DNA of 14,306 nucleotides from Desulfobacterales bacterium CG23_combo_of_CG06-09_8_20_14_all_51_8 (GCA_002772195.1 PCSG01000375.1:1-14306), one strand, 5' to 3'. Shown: positions 1 through 7,112, counted from the stretch's first letter. Numbers and translations: made by a program. Notes: a model not told the origin generated them from the letters alone.

Positions 1-171
1 AAAAATCTGCTGGAACATACGGGAATCGAATCGGGCCGGCTGCATTTTTCCTGGATATCCTCCGCGGAGTCCACCAAATTCGTGGATGTGGTCAAAAAAA
101 TCACGGCTGAGGTGAAAACCCTGGACCCGGCAAATAAAAAATATGTCAAAACCGAACCTAAGGTTGCTTAA
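1..171 (+). CDS. flxD: MvhD/FlxD-like iron-sulfur subunit, C-terminal end only
   Basis: This is the last 56 codons of a gene that begins before the window, read in frame 1 to a TAA at 169-171. The residues GRLHFSWISSAE followed by a KFVDVV helix resemble the C-terminus of the MvhD/FlpD/FlxD family (the small delta subunit of methyl-viologen hydrogenase). In known systems that protein relays electrons from a hydrogenase or an NADH module to HdrA. The stop codon lies right against the next start, so the genes are probably translationally coupled. The three genes that follow are the usual FlxABCD partners, which supports the FlxD reading. The iron-sulfur motif of the family would lie upstream and cannot be checked here. 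Confidence 0.72.
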   Translation, partial: KNLLEHTGIESGRLHFSWISSAESTKFVDVVKKITAEVKTLDPANKKYVKTEPKVA

Positions 172-172
172 A

Positions 173-1120
173 ATGACGGACTATACTGACAAAATAAAAG
201 AAATCGCAAAGCGCTTACTGGCTGAGGGCAAAGTAGACATAGTCATCGGATTCCGCAAAGGCACACTTCCCATGATGAACCAGCCCCATGTTGCGGCTTC
301 CGCTGAATCCGCGGATGAACTGATCTGGGACAGCAGCTGCGGTCTCAATCTCGCCAATTATCTCACCGACAAAAAAGGGAAAATCGGCATCATCGCCAAA
401 GGCTGCGATTCCAGAAACATCGTCACCCATGTGATTGAGAACAAAATTCAGCGGGACCAGCTTTACATTATCGGCGTCCCCTGCACGGGCATGATTGATC
501 ATCACAAAATTAAAGCCATGTTCGACCAGGAAGTACGAAATGTCGATGAGTCCGGGGACCAGATCACCATTTCCGGCGACGGGTTTTCCAAAACCGTTTC
601 CAAACAGGAACTCCTTGCCGAAAACTGCGCGGTCTGCACCCACCGAAACCCGGTCATCTATGATGAACTGGCCGGTGACTTGGTGACGGAACAGACAAAC
701 GTGGACCCCTATGCGTCGGTCAAAACCGTCGAAGCCCTGTCCGCTGATGAAAAATGGCGTTATTTTGAGGATCTGATCGCCCCCTGCATCCGCTGTTACG
801 CCTGCCGCAACGCCTGCCCCCTGTGCTACTGCCCCACTTGTTTTGTGGATGAATCCCGTCCCCAGTGGGTGGGAAAAAGCCAGGATACGGTGGACATCAG
901 GACCTTTCATCTGTTGCGGGCCTATCATTGCGCCGGCCGCTGCACCGACTGCGGGGCCTGCGAACGCGCCTGCCCCATGGGCATCAAAATCCGGGAATTC
1001 ACCAAAAAGCTGAACAAGGACTGCCTGGAACTCTATGGCTGGGAAGCCGGTCTTTCCATTGACCAGCGTCCGCCTCTGGATACCTATAAAAACAATGACC
1101 CGCAGGATTTTATCAAATAA
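173..1120 (+). CDS. FrhB-like/4Fe-4S protein of a Flx-Hdr complex (FlxC- or FlxB-type)
   Basis: This predicted cytoplasmic electron-transfer subunit has 315 residues. I start it at the ATG at 173, because a TAAGG ribosome-binding site lies nine bases upstream and the start abuts the flxD stop. An in-frame ATG at 143 would overlap flxD by 29 bases and lacks a good site. The N-terminal half resembles the F420-reducing hydrogenase beta-subunit (FrhB) fold, with isolated cysteines in DSSCGL (56), KGCDSR (78), VPCTG (104) and NCAVC (152, 155). The C-terminal half carries two ferredoxin-type clusters: C205-x2-C208-x2-C211-x3-C215-P, and C257-x2-C260-x2-C263-x3-C267-P. Extra cysteines (C218, C220, C223, C253) may bind a further cluster. 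In Desulfovibrio, FlxB and FlxC are the iron-sulfur subunits between FlxA and FlxD. Which letter applies here is an inference from gene order. Confidence 0.8.
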   Translation: MTDYTDKIKEIAKRLLAEGKVDIVIGFRKGTLPMMNQPHVAASAESADELIWDSSCGLNLANYLTDKKGKIGIIAKGCDSRNIVTHVIENKIQRDQLYIIGVPCTGMIDHHKIKAMFDQEVRNVDESGDQITISGDGFSKTVSKQELLAENCAVCTHRNPVIYDELAGDLVTEQTNVDPYASVKTVEALSADEKWRYFEDLIAPCIRCYACRNACPLCYCPTCFVDESRPQWVGKSQDTVDIRTFHLLRAYHCAGRCTDCGACERACPMGIKIREFTKKLNKDCLELYGWEAGLSIDQRPPLDTYKNNDPQDFIK

Positions 1121-1167
1121 TCACATGAAGATTTTTTTGCATAATTCAATTTGACAAGGGCAAAACT

Positions 1168-2241
1168 ATGACGCTCATCAAAATCGATCACCAAAGCTGG
1201 ATCGACGGGATTAAAAAAGCCAAAGCCGCCTACCGCGTTTTCGGCCCGGTGAAAGAAAAAAAAGATCACGAGTTCAAGTTGCTGGACGAAGACCGCATGC
1301 CGGATCTGGATTGTCAGAACACCCGGATGTCGCCCAAAGCCATCATCTACCCCCAGTCCCAGATCATGTTTAATTACAGCCTGGATGAATCCAAAGACGA
1401 CTGCCGCATCATGAAGGAAGTGGAAAATGTTTCATCCCCCCAGGCCATTATCGGCATTCGGCCCTGCGACGCCCTGGCATTTCCCATTGTCCGACGCAAT
1501 TTTGACACGCCGGAATATCAGGACACTTACTGGGTCAAGGCATATGAAGCGACCACGTTTGTCGGACTGGCCTGCTCTTCCGCCTGCGGCACCTGTTTCT
1601 GCACCTCCGCCGGCACCGGACCCTTCGGCGAAGAAGGACTGGACGTTCTGATGGTGGCTGACGGCGACGGATTTTACGCAAACCCCCTTACGGAAAAAGG
1701 CCGGGCGTTTGTTAAAACCGCCGGCTGGACCGGGAAAGCCGACTCAAATGCTGCCGAGAAAATCGAACAGATGAAAACCGCGGCTGAAGCCAGCGTCACT
1801 TCCAGCGTAGCGACAGACAGGCTCCATGACAAAACCATCCTGGAACTCTATAACGCTCCCTTCTGGGAACAGGACGCCTTTGCCTGCATCAATTGCGGCA
1901 CCTGCACCTATATCTGCCCCACCTGCTGGTGTTTTGACGTACAGGATGAAATTTCTGGCAAATCCGGAGTCCGGATGCGAAACTGGGACTCCTGCATGTC
2001 CCCGCTGTTCACCCTTCACGCGTCCGGCCATAACCCGAGACCCCAGAAACATGAGCGGCTCCGGCAGCGCTTTATGCACAAACTGAAATATTACGTGGAT
2101 AAATACGATAACGGCATCCAATGTGTCGGGTGCGGCCGATGTATCCGCCTCTGTCCGGTCAATATTGATATACGAAGCATCTGTAACAAAATGAACAACT
2201 TTGACGCCAACGCCTGCGTCTGTAAAGTGACATCGGCATAG
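1168..2241 (+). CDS. AsrA-like 4Fe-4S ferredoxin-domain subunit (FlxB-type)
   Basis: This 357-residue protein resembles anaerobic sulfite reductase subunit A (AsrA) and the beta subunit of soluble NAD(P)-linked hydrogenases. These proteins pass electrons from a flavin subunit into an iron-sulfur chain. A cysteine group in the middle (C136, C140, C143, C145) precedes two C-terminal ferredoxin motifs: C240-x2-C243-x2-C246-x3-C250-P, followed by a CWC pair, and C319-x2-C322-x2-C325-x3-C329-P. The motif IIGIRPCDALAF near residue 95 is typical of the family. An AAGGGC site precedes the ATG, and 47 bases separate it from the upstream gene. With the FAD/NAD(P) subunit directly downstream, the pair looks like AsrA/AsrB. 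No AsrC-type siroheme sulfite reductase follows, so a Flx module is the better reading. Confidence 0.82.
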   Translation: MTLIKIDHQSWIDGIKKAKAAYRVFGPVKEKKDHEFKLLDEDRMPDLDCQNTRMSPKAIIYPQSQIMFNYSLDESKDDCRIMKEVENVSSPQAIIGIRPCDALAFPIVRRNFDTPEYQDTYWVKAYEATTFVGLACSSACGTCFCTSAGTGPFGEEGLDVLMVADGDGFYANPLTEKGRAFVKTAGWTGKADSNAAEKIEQMKTAAEASVTSSVATDRLHDKTILELYNAPFWEQDAFACINCGTCTYICPTCWCFDVQDEISGKSGVRMRNWDSCMSPLFTLHASGHNPRPQKHERLRQRFMHKLKYYVDKYDNGIQCVGCGRCIRLCPVNIDIRSICNKMNNFDANACVCKVTSA

Positions 2242-2255
2242 CGAAGGGGGCAACC

Positions 2256-3101
2256 GTGCAAAATCCATATTTACCTTATCCGGTTCGCATTGATGAAATT
2301 ATCACCGAAACCGAGGATAAAAGTTTAAAAACATTTAAATTTGTCTTTCTAAATCCCGGGGATGAAGAAAAATTCGCCTATGAGTCCGGCCAGTTCGGGG
2401 AACTTTCGATTCCCGGCCTGGGGGAAATCCCCATCGGCATCGCCTCATCGCCCATGGAAAAAGGATTTATCAAATTTACCGTATTTAAGACCGGAAAAGT
2501 CACCTCGTATCTTCACGCCATGCGGGAGGGAGATATCATGGGGGTCCGCGGCCCCCTGGGACATCCATTTCCGTGGAAGACCCTGGAAGGCAAAAATATT
2601 GTCATCATCGGCGGCGGGTTTGCCTTCACCACCCTGCGCTCCTCCATCGTCAGCATCCTGGATCCGGCCAACCGTTCCAAATTCAAGGACATCCATGTGA
2701 TTTACGGGGCACGGACCCCCGGCATGCTTCTCTACAAGGAAGAACTGAAGGCTTGGGCGGCACGGGATGACATCCACATGAACATCACGGTGGACGGCAC
2801 CAATGATCCTGACTGGAAATACCTCAAAGGGTTTGTTCCCACCATTACCGGGGAAAAAGCCCCTCCGGGCGCGGAAGACACCTATGCCATTATCTGCGGC
2901 CCCCCCGTCATGATTAAATTCACCCAGCCGGTCTTAGACAAACTGGGCTACAGCCATGACAACATCATCATGTCGCTGGAAAACCGCATGAAATGCGGCA
3001 TCGGCATCTGCGGCCGGTGCAATATCGGGAAAGATTTCGTGTGCAAGGACGGGCCGGTGTTCACCCTTTCCCAGCTCAACGCCATGCCGAAAGAGTATTA
3101 A
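2256..3101 (+). CDS. flxA: FAD/NAD(P)-binding oxidoreductase with [2Fe-2S] site (FlxA/AsrB-like)
   Basis: This 281-residue protein is related to AsrB, the hydrogenase gamma subunit and the dihydroorotate dehydrogenase electron-transfer subunit (PyrK). It would oxidise NAD(P)H through FAD. The N-terminal FAD-binding barrel contains IPIGIASSP and a GKVTSYLH stretch. The NAD(P) loop is IVIIGGGFAF (residues 115-124) followed by TTLR. The C-terminus holds C247-x4-C252-x2-C255-x7-C263, the [2Fe-2S] loop of the PyrK/AsrB group, then KDGPVF. The start is GTG, with GAAGGGGG six bases upstream, and lies 14 bases after the previous stop, so the genes share an operon. It is the last gene of the Flx module. 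No hairpin terminator is evident after it before dsrC. An AsrB role cannot be excluded from sequence alone. Confidence 0.82.
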   Translation: MQNPYLPYPVRIDEIITETEDKSLKTFKFVFLNPGDEEKFAYESGQFGELSIPGLGEIPIGIASSPMEKGFIKFTVFKTGKVTSYLHAMREGDIMGVRGPLGHPFPWKTLEGKNIVIIGGGFAFTTLRSSIVSILDPANRSKFKDIHVIYGARTPGMLLYKEELKAWAARDDIHMNITVDGTNDPDWKYLKGFVPTITGEKAPPGAEDTYAIICGPPVMIKFTQPVLDKLGYSHDNIIMSLENRMKCGIGICGRCNIGKDFVCKDGPVFTLSQLNAMPKEY

Positions 3102-3113
3102 ATAATTTTTTAA

Positions 3114-3127
3114 ATTTGATTACAAAT
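3114..3127. promoter_or_regulatory. Small palindrome ATTTG-atta-CAAAT downstream of flxA
   Basis: This is a perfect 5-bp inverted repeat with a 4-base centre in the AT-rich gap before dsrC. The same ATTTG/CAAAT pentamers recur in the two longer repeat arms at 3133-3146 and 3236-3248. It could be an operator half of the dsrC control region. Short AT-rich palindromes also arise by chance, so the call is weak. Confidence 0.3.
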
Positions 3128-3132
3128 ACTTA

Positions 3133-3248
3133 TATCGTATTCAAATAACGAAACCGATATCCTAATTTTGATATTGACATTGAACTTGATTTCCGGTATC
3201 TGATGCCTTTACGATAAAATCAACTAACAACAGGCATTTGATACGATA
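3133..3248. repeat. Spaced inverted repeat flanking the dsrC promoter region
   Basis: The left arm TATCGTATTCAAAT (3133-3146) and right arm ATTTGATACGATA (3236-3248) are inverse copies that differ by one extra T. The outer eight bases, TATCGTAT and ATACGATA, match perfectly. The arms bracket the only promoter-like elements upstream of dsrC. A shorter inverted pair, ATGCCT (3203-3208) and AGGCAT (3232-3237), lies inside. The arrangement suits a DNA-binding regulator that occupies two sites, or an RNA-level structure in the leader. No regulator is identified. Confidence 0.45.
3174..3215 (+). promoter_or_regulatory. Candidate dsrC promoter
   Basis: A perfect TTGACA -35 hexamer sits at 3174-3179. 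With a 17-base spacer the -10 would be TATCTG (3197-3202), which is weak. An alternative pairing is TTGATT (3186-3191) with TACGAT (3210-3215) across 18 bases. Either would give a leader of roughly 65-80 bases before dsrC. The -10 match is imperfect, so a helper regulator binding the nearby inverted repeats is plausible. Confidence 0.42.
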
Positions 3249-3285
3249 GATAATATATTTTAATTTTTAAAGGAGGAATATTTTC

Positions 3286-3603
3286 ATGGCAACAGTAGAA
3301 TTTGAAGGTCACACATTTACCGTTGACGAAGACGGATTCATCGAGGATTTCAATGCATATAACGAATCATGGGTGAGACTCGTAAAAAAAGAGGAAGGCA
3401 TTGAAGAATTGACCGCTGAACACTGGCAGGTCATCAATGTCCTTCAGGACTACTACAAGAAAAACGGCATCGCCCCTATGGTCCGTATTCTGTCCAAGCT
3501 GACCGGTTTCAAACTGAAACACATTTATGAACTGTTTCCGTCAGGACCGGGCAAAGGCGCCTGCAAAATGGCTGGCCTGCCCAAACCCACCGGCTGCGTG
3601 TAA
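3286..3603 (+). CDS. dsrC: DsrC, sulfur-carrier/redox protein of dissimilatory sulfite reduction
   Basis: DsrC is the small cytoplasmic partner of dissimilatory sulfite reductase DsrAB. In the established model it leaves the reductase as a trisulfide bridging its two C-terminal cysteines and is re-reduced by Hdr-like complexes such as DsrMKJOP. The 105-residue length is typical. The C-terminal arm GPGKGACKMAGLPKPTGCV has both essential cysteines, C93 and C104, with C104 next to last, so this is a true DsrC and not a TusE-like form lacking Cys93. An exceptionally strong AAAGGAGG site (3269-3276) lies nine bases before the ATG, which fits the very high expression known for dsrC. It sits 184 bases after the Flx genes and has its own terminator. 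dsrAB is not in the window, which is usual because dsrC is often unlinked. Confidence 0.95.
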   Translation: MATVEFEGHTFTVDEDGFIEDFNAYNESWVRLVKKEEGIEELTAEHWQVINVLQDYYKKNGIAPMVRILSKLTGFKLKHIYELFPSGPGKGACKMAGLPKPTGCV

Positions 3604-3630
3604 AAATTTTCAGTTTTCTCGGGATTCAAA

Positions 3631-3657
3631 AGCCCTGCTGAATCAGCAGGGCTTTTT
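3631..3657 (+). terminator. Rho-independent terminator after dsrC
   Basis: Arms AGCCCTGCTGA (3631-3641) and TCAGCAGGGCT (3643-3653) pair perfectly around a single central base; in practice a 3-5 base loop would form. A run of T follows (3653-3657) and A-rich sequence precedes it. It lies 28 bases after the dsrC stop and only 15 bases before the ahbA start, so it should insulate or attenuate ahbA. Confidence 0.9.
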
Positions 3658-3672
3658 CCATTTGAAGGACAC

Positions 3673-4119
3673 ATGGACGCCACCGACAAAGCCATCCTCA
3701 ACCGCATTCAATCCGATTTTCCTCTCGCTTCCCGGCCGTTTCAGGCCATTGCCGATGAATTTCATCTCACGGAAGCAGAAGTGCTCCAGCGCATCCGGCG
3801 CTTAAAAGATTCCGGCATCATCCGCCGCATCGGCGGCAATTTCGTGCCTGGAAAGCTGGGCTACGTCAGCACCCTGTGCGCGGCCAAAGTCCCGGCGGAC
3901 AAGATTCCGGCCTTTGCCGACGCGGTCAACCGCCATACCGGGGTCACCCATAATTATGTCCGGGAAAACGCCTACAATGTGTGGTTTACCTTTATCGCCC
4001 CGTCCATGGAATTTATTGAAACCTGTCTTGCGGAAATTTCCGAAAAGACCGGGGTCATTGACATCATCAATCTTCCGGCAACCCATGTGTTTAAAATAAA
4101 AGCCCATTTCAACCTCTGA
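3673..4119 (+). CDS. ahbA: AhbA-like siroheme decarboxylase subunit (Lrp/AsnC-type fold)
   Basis: This 148-residue protein has an AsnC/Lrp-like helix-turn-helix at about residues 5-52 and an effector-like domain after it. The signatures RRIGGNF (51-57), STLCAAKVP (66-74) and GVTHNYVR (90-97) followed by YNVWFTF belong to the AhbA/AhbB/NirDL group. In sulfate reducers and methanogens AhbA and AhbB together decarboxylate siroheme to 12,18-didecarboxysiroheme, the first step of the alternative haem route, instead of regulating transcription. AAGGA lies just upstream of the ATG. The partner subunit is not adjacent. The assignment to AhbA and not AhbB rests on my recollection of the family. An Lrp-type regulator is the less likely alternative. 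Confidence 0.8.
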   Translation: MDATDKAILNRIQSDFPLASRPFQAIADEFHLTEAEVLQRIRRLKDSGIIRRIGGNFVPGKLGYVSTLCAAKVPADKIPAFADAVNRHTGVTHNYVRENAYNVWFTFIAPSMEFIETCLAEISEKTGVIDIINLPATHVFKIKAHFNL

Positions 4120-4160
4120 GGCGGCGACCGGGAAGGGCGCGGCCTCATTTACAGGAAAAG

Positions 4161-4970
4161 ATGAGAGACATTCGCATTGCCGCCGTAATTTTCTCTGCCC
4201 AGGTCGGAAACATTGCCGCCAATCTGGAACGGATCACCTTCTGGACCCGCAAAGCCGCCGCCGCTGATGCCGCCATTGTCTGCTTCCCGGAACTATCGGT
4301 CACCGGCTACTCGGTCAAAAATGATATCCGCGACATCGCCGAACCGGTTCCCGGCCCGGCCACGGACTTCCTCCAGCAACTCGCTGCCAATGAAGCCATT
4401 ACAATCCTTGCGGGACTTGCGGAAAAAGATGCGGAAAACCGCCTCTATGCCACGCATCTGGTTGTTTCGCCTCACGGCATCACCTACATTTACCGGAAAA
4501 CCCATCTCGGGCCGCCGGAGCGCGACCTTTTTACCGCCGGCGACACCGCCCCCGTCTTTGAATCCTGCGGCATCACCTTCGGCATCCAGCTCTGCTATGA
4601 TGTCCATTTTCCAGAACTCGCAACGATCATGGCCCTCAAGGGGGCGGAGGCGATCTTTATTCCCCATGCCTCCCCCCATGGCGCTCCCGATGAAAAACTG
4701 AAGTCCTGGATGCGGTACCTGCCGGCCCGGGCCTATGACAACAGCCTGTTCGTCATTGCCTGCAACCTGTGCGGAGAAAACAGCGATGGGCTTTCCTTCC
4801 CCGGCGTCGGGCTGGTGATCGGGCCATCCGGCGCCATTCTTCAATCTGCCGCAGGAACGATTGATCAGATGATCCTTGCGGATTTAAAGGCCCGGGACCT
4901 TGAAGACGTCCGCGGTCACCGCATGAAATATTTTCTACCCAACCGGCGGCCGGAATTGTATATGATTTGA
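4161..4970 (+). CDS. Nitrilase-superfamily carbon-nitrogen hydrolase
   Basis: This 269-residue cytoplasmic enzyme is probably an amidase or N-carbamoyl hydrolase. The nitrilase-superfamily catalytic triad is intact: E44 in FPELSVTGY, K113 in YRKTHL and C145 in QLCYDVHFPE. The family cleaves non-peptide C-N bonds through a thioester on the cysteine. The length is that of a single-domain member without the glutamine-synthase fusion of NadE. The start ATG has AGGAAAAG just upstream, 41 bases after ahbA, and an SDR gene follows within 23 bases, so the three may be cotranscribed. The substrate cannot be told from sequence. N-carbamoylputrescine, omega-amides and deaminated glutathione are all used by close relatives. 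Confidence 0.85.
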   Translation: MRDIRIAAVIFSAQVGNIAANLERITFWTRKAAAADAAIVCFPELSVTGYSVKNDIRDIAEPVPGPATDFLQQLAANEAITILAGLAEKDAENRLYATHLVVSPHGITYIYRKTHLGPPERDLFTAGDTAPVFESCGITFGIQLCYDVHFPELATIMALKGAEAIFIPHASPHGAPDEKLKSWMRYLPARAYDNSLFVIACNLCGENSDGLSFPGVGLVIGPSGAILQSAAGTIDQMILADLKARDLEDVRGHRMKYFLPNRRPELYMI

Positions 4971-4993
4971 CACGTCCGTAATAAGGAGAAAAG

Positions 4994-5818
4994 ATGGCGA
5001 AAATCAATTTTAAAGGGAATAAGATATTGATCACCGGGGCCTCTTCCGGCATCGGAAAAGCCCTGGCAGTGGAATTCGCCCAGCGGGGGGCCCATCTGGG
5101 CCTGGGGGCCCTGCCCCGGGAAACGGATCTTGTCGCATCGGTCGCCGGGGATATTAAACAGCGCTTTGGCGTGAAAACCTGGTGTTTTCCTATTGATCTG
5201 GCAAAAGCCGATGGCCCCGATGCCCTCTATGCATCCGTCAAATCCGAGATGGGAGACATCGATGTTTTGGTCAACAACGCCGGCATTGCCTTTTACGGTG
5301 AATTCCGGGATCAGCCCTGGGAACCGCTCGCCCGGACCATTCACCTGAATCTTCACGTACCGGCAAAGCTGATGCATCTGTTCATTCCTCATATGATCCG
5401 GCAGGGCCATGGACTGGTGATCAACACCTCCAGCGTTTCCGCCCTTCAGCCCACGCCCTATCAAACCGTCTACGGCGCCACCAAGGCAGGCCTCCAAAGC
5501 CTTTCCCAGGCGGTGCGGGCCGAGCTCATGGGAACCGGGGTAACGGTCTGCACCTTTAATCCGCCCTATACGAAAACCGATATACTGAACAAAGGAGGAT
5601 TTCCTGAAAATCTGCGATGGTACGCCATCAGCGGCCTCAAACGCCCGGAGTGGATCGCCGAAAAAGCGGTCAAGGCCTTTGAAAAAGGAAAATTCCTCTA
5701 TGTTCCGGGCTTCAGCGCCTGGCTGTTTCACATTGTGCTGGTGCGGTTCTCTCCCCGGCGGCTGGTGGACTTCGTATCACGATATTTCCTGCGGGGCGGC
5801 TCTTTAACCGGTCGCTAA
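4994..5818 (+). CDS. Short-chain dehydrogenase/reductase (SDR)
   Basis: This 274-residue classical SDR has a Rossmann fold that uses NAD(P). The motifs are TGASSGIG (14-21) for cofactor binding, VNNAGI around 93-98, N119, a serine in NTSS (146/147), and the catalytic Y160-x3-K164. A hydrophobic, Arg-rich C-terminal stretch after residue 235 (AWLFHIVLVRF) might associate with membrane or form a substrate lid. AAGGAG six bases before the ATG sets the start. It resembles the DltE/YqjQ-like SDRs often annotated as SDR family NAD(P)-dependent oxidoreductase. Its substrate is unknown, and its neighbours (an amidohydrolase before, an rRNA methyltransferase after) do not define a pathway. Confidence 0.85.
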   Translation: MAKINFKGNKILITGASSGIGKALAVEFAQRGAHLGLGALPRETDLVASVAGDIKQRFGVKTWCFPIDLAKADGPDALYASVKSEMGDIDVLVNNAGIAFYGEFRDQPWEPLARTIHLNLHVPAKLMHLFIPHMIRQGHGLVINTSSVSALQPTPYQTVYGATKAGLQSLSQAVRAELMGTGVTVCTFNPPYTKTDILNKGGFPENLRWYAISGLKRPEWIAEKAVKAFEKGKFLYVPGFSAWLFHIVLVRFSPRRLVDFVSRYFLRGGSLTGR

Positions 5819-5867
5819 TAATTGACGACTCTGGAACTTTTGCATTCAAACCAACAAATGGATAATC

Positions 5868-7052
5868 ATGGATTCCCTTTACCTCAAGCCCAACGAAGAG
5901 AGGCGGTTGATTAAAGGCCATCTCTGGGTGTTCAACAATGAACTTCAAACCGTACCCAAGAATATTCCCGCCGGCGAAATCGTCACTCTTTTTACCCATG
6001 ATCACCGGCCGATCGGCGCTGGATTTTACAATCCCCACTCCCTGATCGCGTTTCGCCTGCTCACCCATCCCGGCGAAACGCCGGACCAGGCCTTTTTCCG
6101 GAAAAAAATTCTTGAGGCAGCGGCCCTCCGGGAAAAAATCTATCCGCCAGAAGAAACCAATGCCTGGCGCCTGGTGCACGGCGAATCAGACGGACTTCCA
6201 GGACTTGTGGCGGACCGGTTCCATCAGGCGGTTGTGCTTCAGGCGTTTTCCGCGGGAATGGACCGCCTGCTTCCGATGATTTCCGAGGTCATCGACGATC
6301 TTCTCAAGCCTGAAGCTATCATTGTGCGTAACGAATCAGCGCTTCGAGAACTGGAAGGACTTCCTCTGTCCAAAGATATTTTGAAGGGAGACCGGTCGGC
6401 AACCGTGCAGACGATTTTTGATGCGGGCGTTTTTTATGAAGTCGATCTCTATGAAGGCCAAAAAACCGGATTTTTCTTAGACCAGCGGGAAAACCGCCGA
6501 ACCATCCGAAAATTTTCCGCCGGAGCCGATGTCCTGGACGTGTTCGCCAATGACGGCGGGTTCGCCTTAAATGCCCTTTTTGCAGGGGCCAGGTCAGCCA
6601 CCCTGGTGGACATTTCCGAAGAAACACTGAACCGGGCGCAAAAGAACGCGCGACTGAATAAATTTGAAAATTTTCACCTGATGGCCGGGGACGCTTTCGC
6701 CCTTCTGAGCAGAATGGCGGAAGAAAAAAAAGCCTTTGATGTGGTGGTGCTGGACCCCCCGAGCTTCACCAAAAGCCGAAAAAATCTGCCCGCCGCCCTC
6801 AAGGCCTACAAAAAACTCAACAAGCTCGGACTGCGGCTGATAAAGCCCGGCGGGTTTCTGGCCACAGCCTCCTGTTCCCACCATGTTTCCGAAGCCGACT
6901 TTTTCCAGGTCATCCATCAGGCCGCCCTTGGCGCGGGAAAACAGCTTCGGCTGATTCATAAAAGCGCCCAGCCGCCCGACCACCCGGTCCTGCTTGCCAT
7001 GCCCGAAACCGGATATCTGAAATTCGCCTGTTTTCAAGTGACCGGCGGATAG
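5868..7052 (+). CDS. rlmI: Class I SAM-dependent rRNA methyltransferase, RlmI-like
   Basis: This 394-residue enzyme resembles RlmI, which makes 5-methylcytidine at position 1962 of E. coli 23S rRNA. An N-terminal PUA domain (about 1-75, with LIKGHLWVFNNEL) binds RNA. The central part has HGESDGLPGLVADRF. The catalytic domain contains DQRENR, the SAM motif VLDVFANDGGF (222-232), DPPSFTKS (296-303) and the cysteine of TASCSHHV (C336). Motif I carries FAND where many homologues have FCYT or FSYT. The ribosome-binding site before the ATG is weak, in contrast to neighbouring genes. RlmI is one of several related PUA-methyltransferases, so the exact rRNA target is inferred from family membership only. 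Confidence 0.87.
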   Translation: MDSLYLKPNEERRLIKGHLWVFNNELQTVPKNIPAGEIVTLFTHDHRPIGAGFYNPHSLIAFRLLTHPGETPDQAFFRKKILEAAALREKIYPPEETNAWRLVHGESDGLPGLVADRFHQAVVLQAFSAGMDRLLPMISEVIDDLLKPEAIIVRNESALRELEGLPLSKDILKGDRSATVQTIFDAGVFYEVDLYEGQKTGFFLDQRENRRTIRKFSAGADVLDVFANDGGFALNALFAGARSATLVDISEETLNRAQKNARLNKFENFHLMAGDAFALLSRMAEEKKAFDVVVLDPPSFTKSRKNLPAALKAYKKLNKLGLRLIKPGGFLATASCSHHVSEADFFQVIHQAALGAGKQLRLIHKSAQPPDHPVLLAMPETGYLKFACFQVTGG

Positions 7053-7112
7053 CAGGACTTACGGATAGAGAAACGGTAATGGATTAAACCACCTTTTAAC
7101 CGGAGGAACGCC

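Noticed and set aside
143..172. ATG at 143 as the start of the FrhB-like gene
   Set aside because: It overlaps the FlxD coding end by 29 bases and has no good ribosome-binding site. The ATG at 173 abuts the upstream stop and follows TAAGG at the right distance.
215..928. Long minus-strand open frame opposite the FrhB-like gene
   Set aside because: Its protein has no recognisable family features, while the plus strand encodes clear 4Fe-4S motifs. GC-rich third positions commonly open antisense frames.
1168..3101. An AsrAB(C) anaerobic sulfite reductase operon
   Set aside because: The two genes resemble AsrA and AsrB, but no siroheme-binding AsrC follows and an MvhD-like gene precedes, which fits a Flx module better.
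4916..5731. 271-codon minus-strand frame across the SDR gene
   Set aside because: It is a shadow of the SDR gene, whose TGxxxGIG, NNAG and YxxxK motifs establish the real frame.
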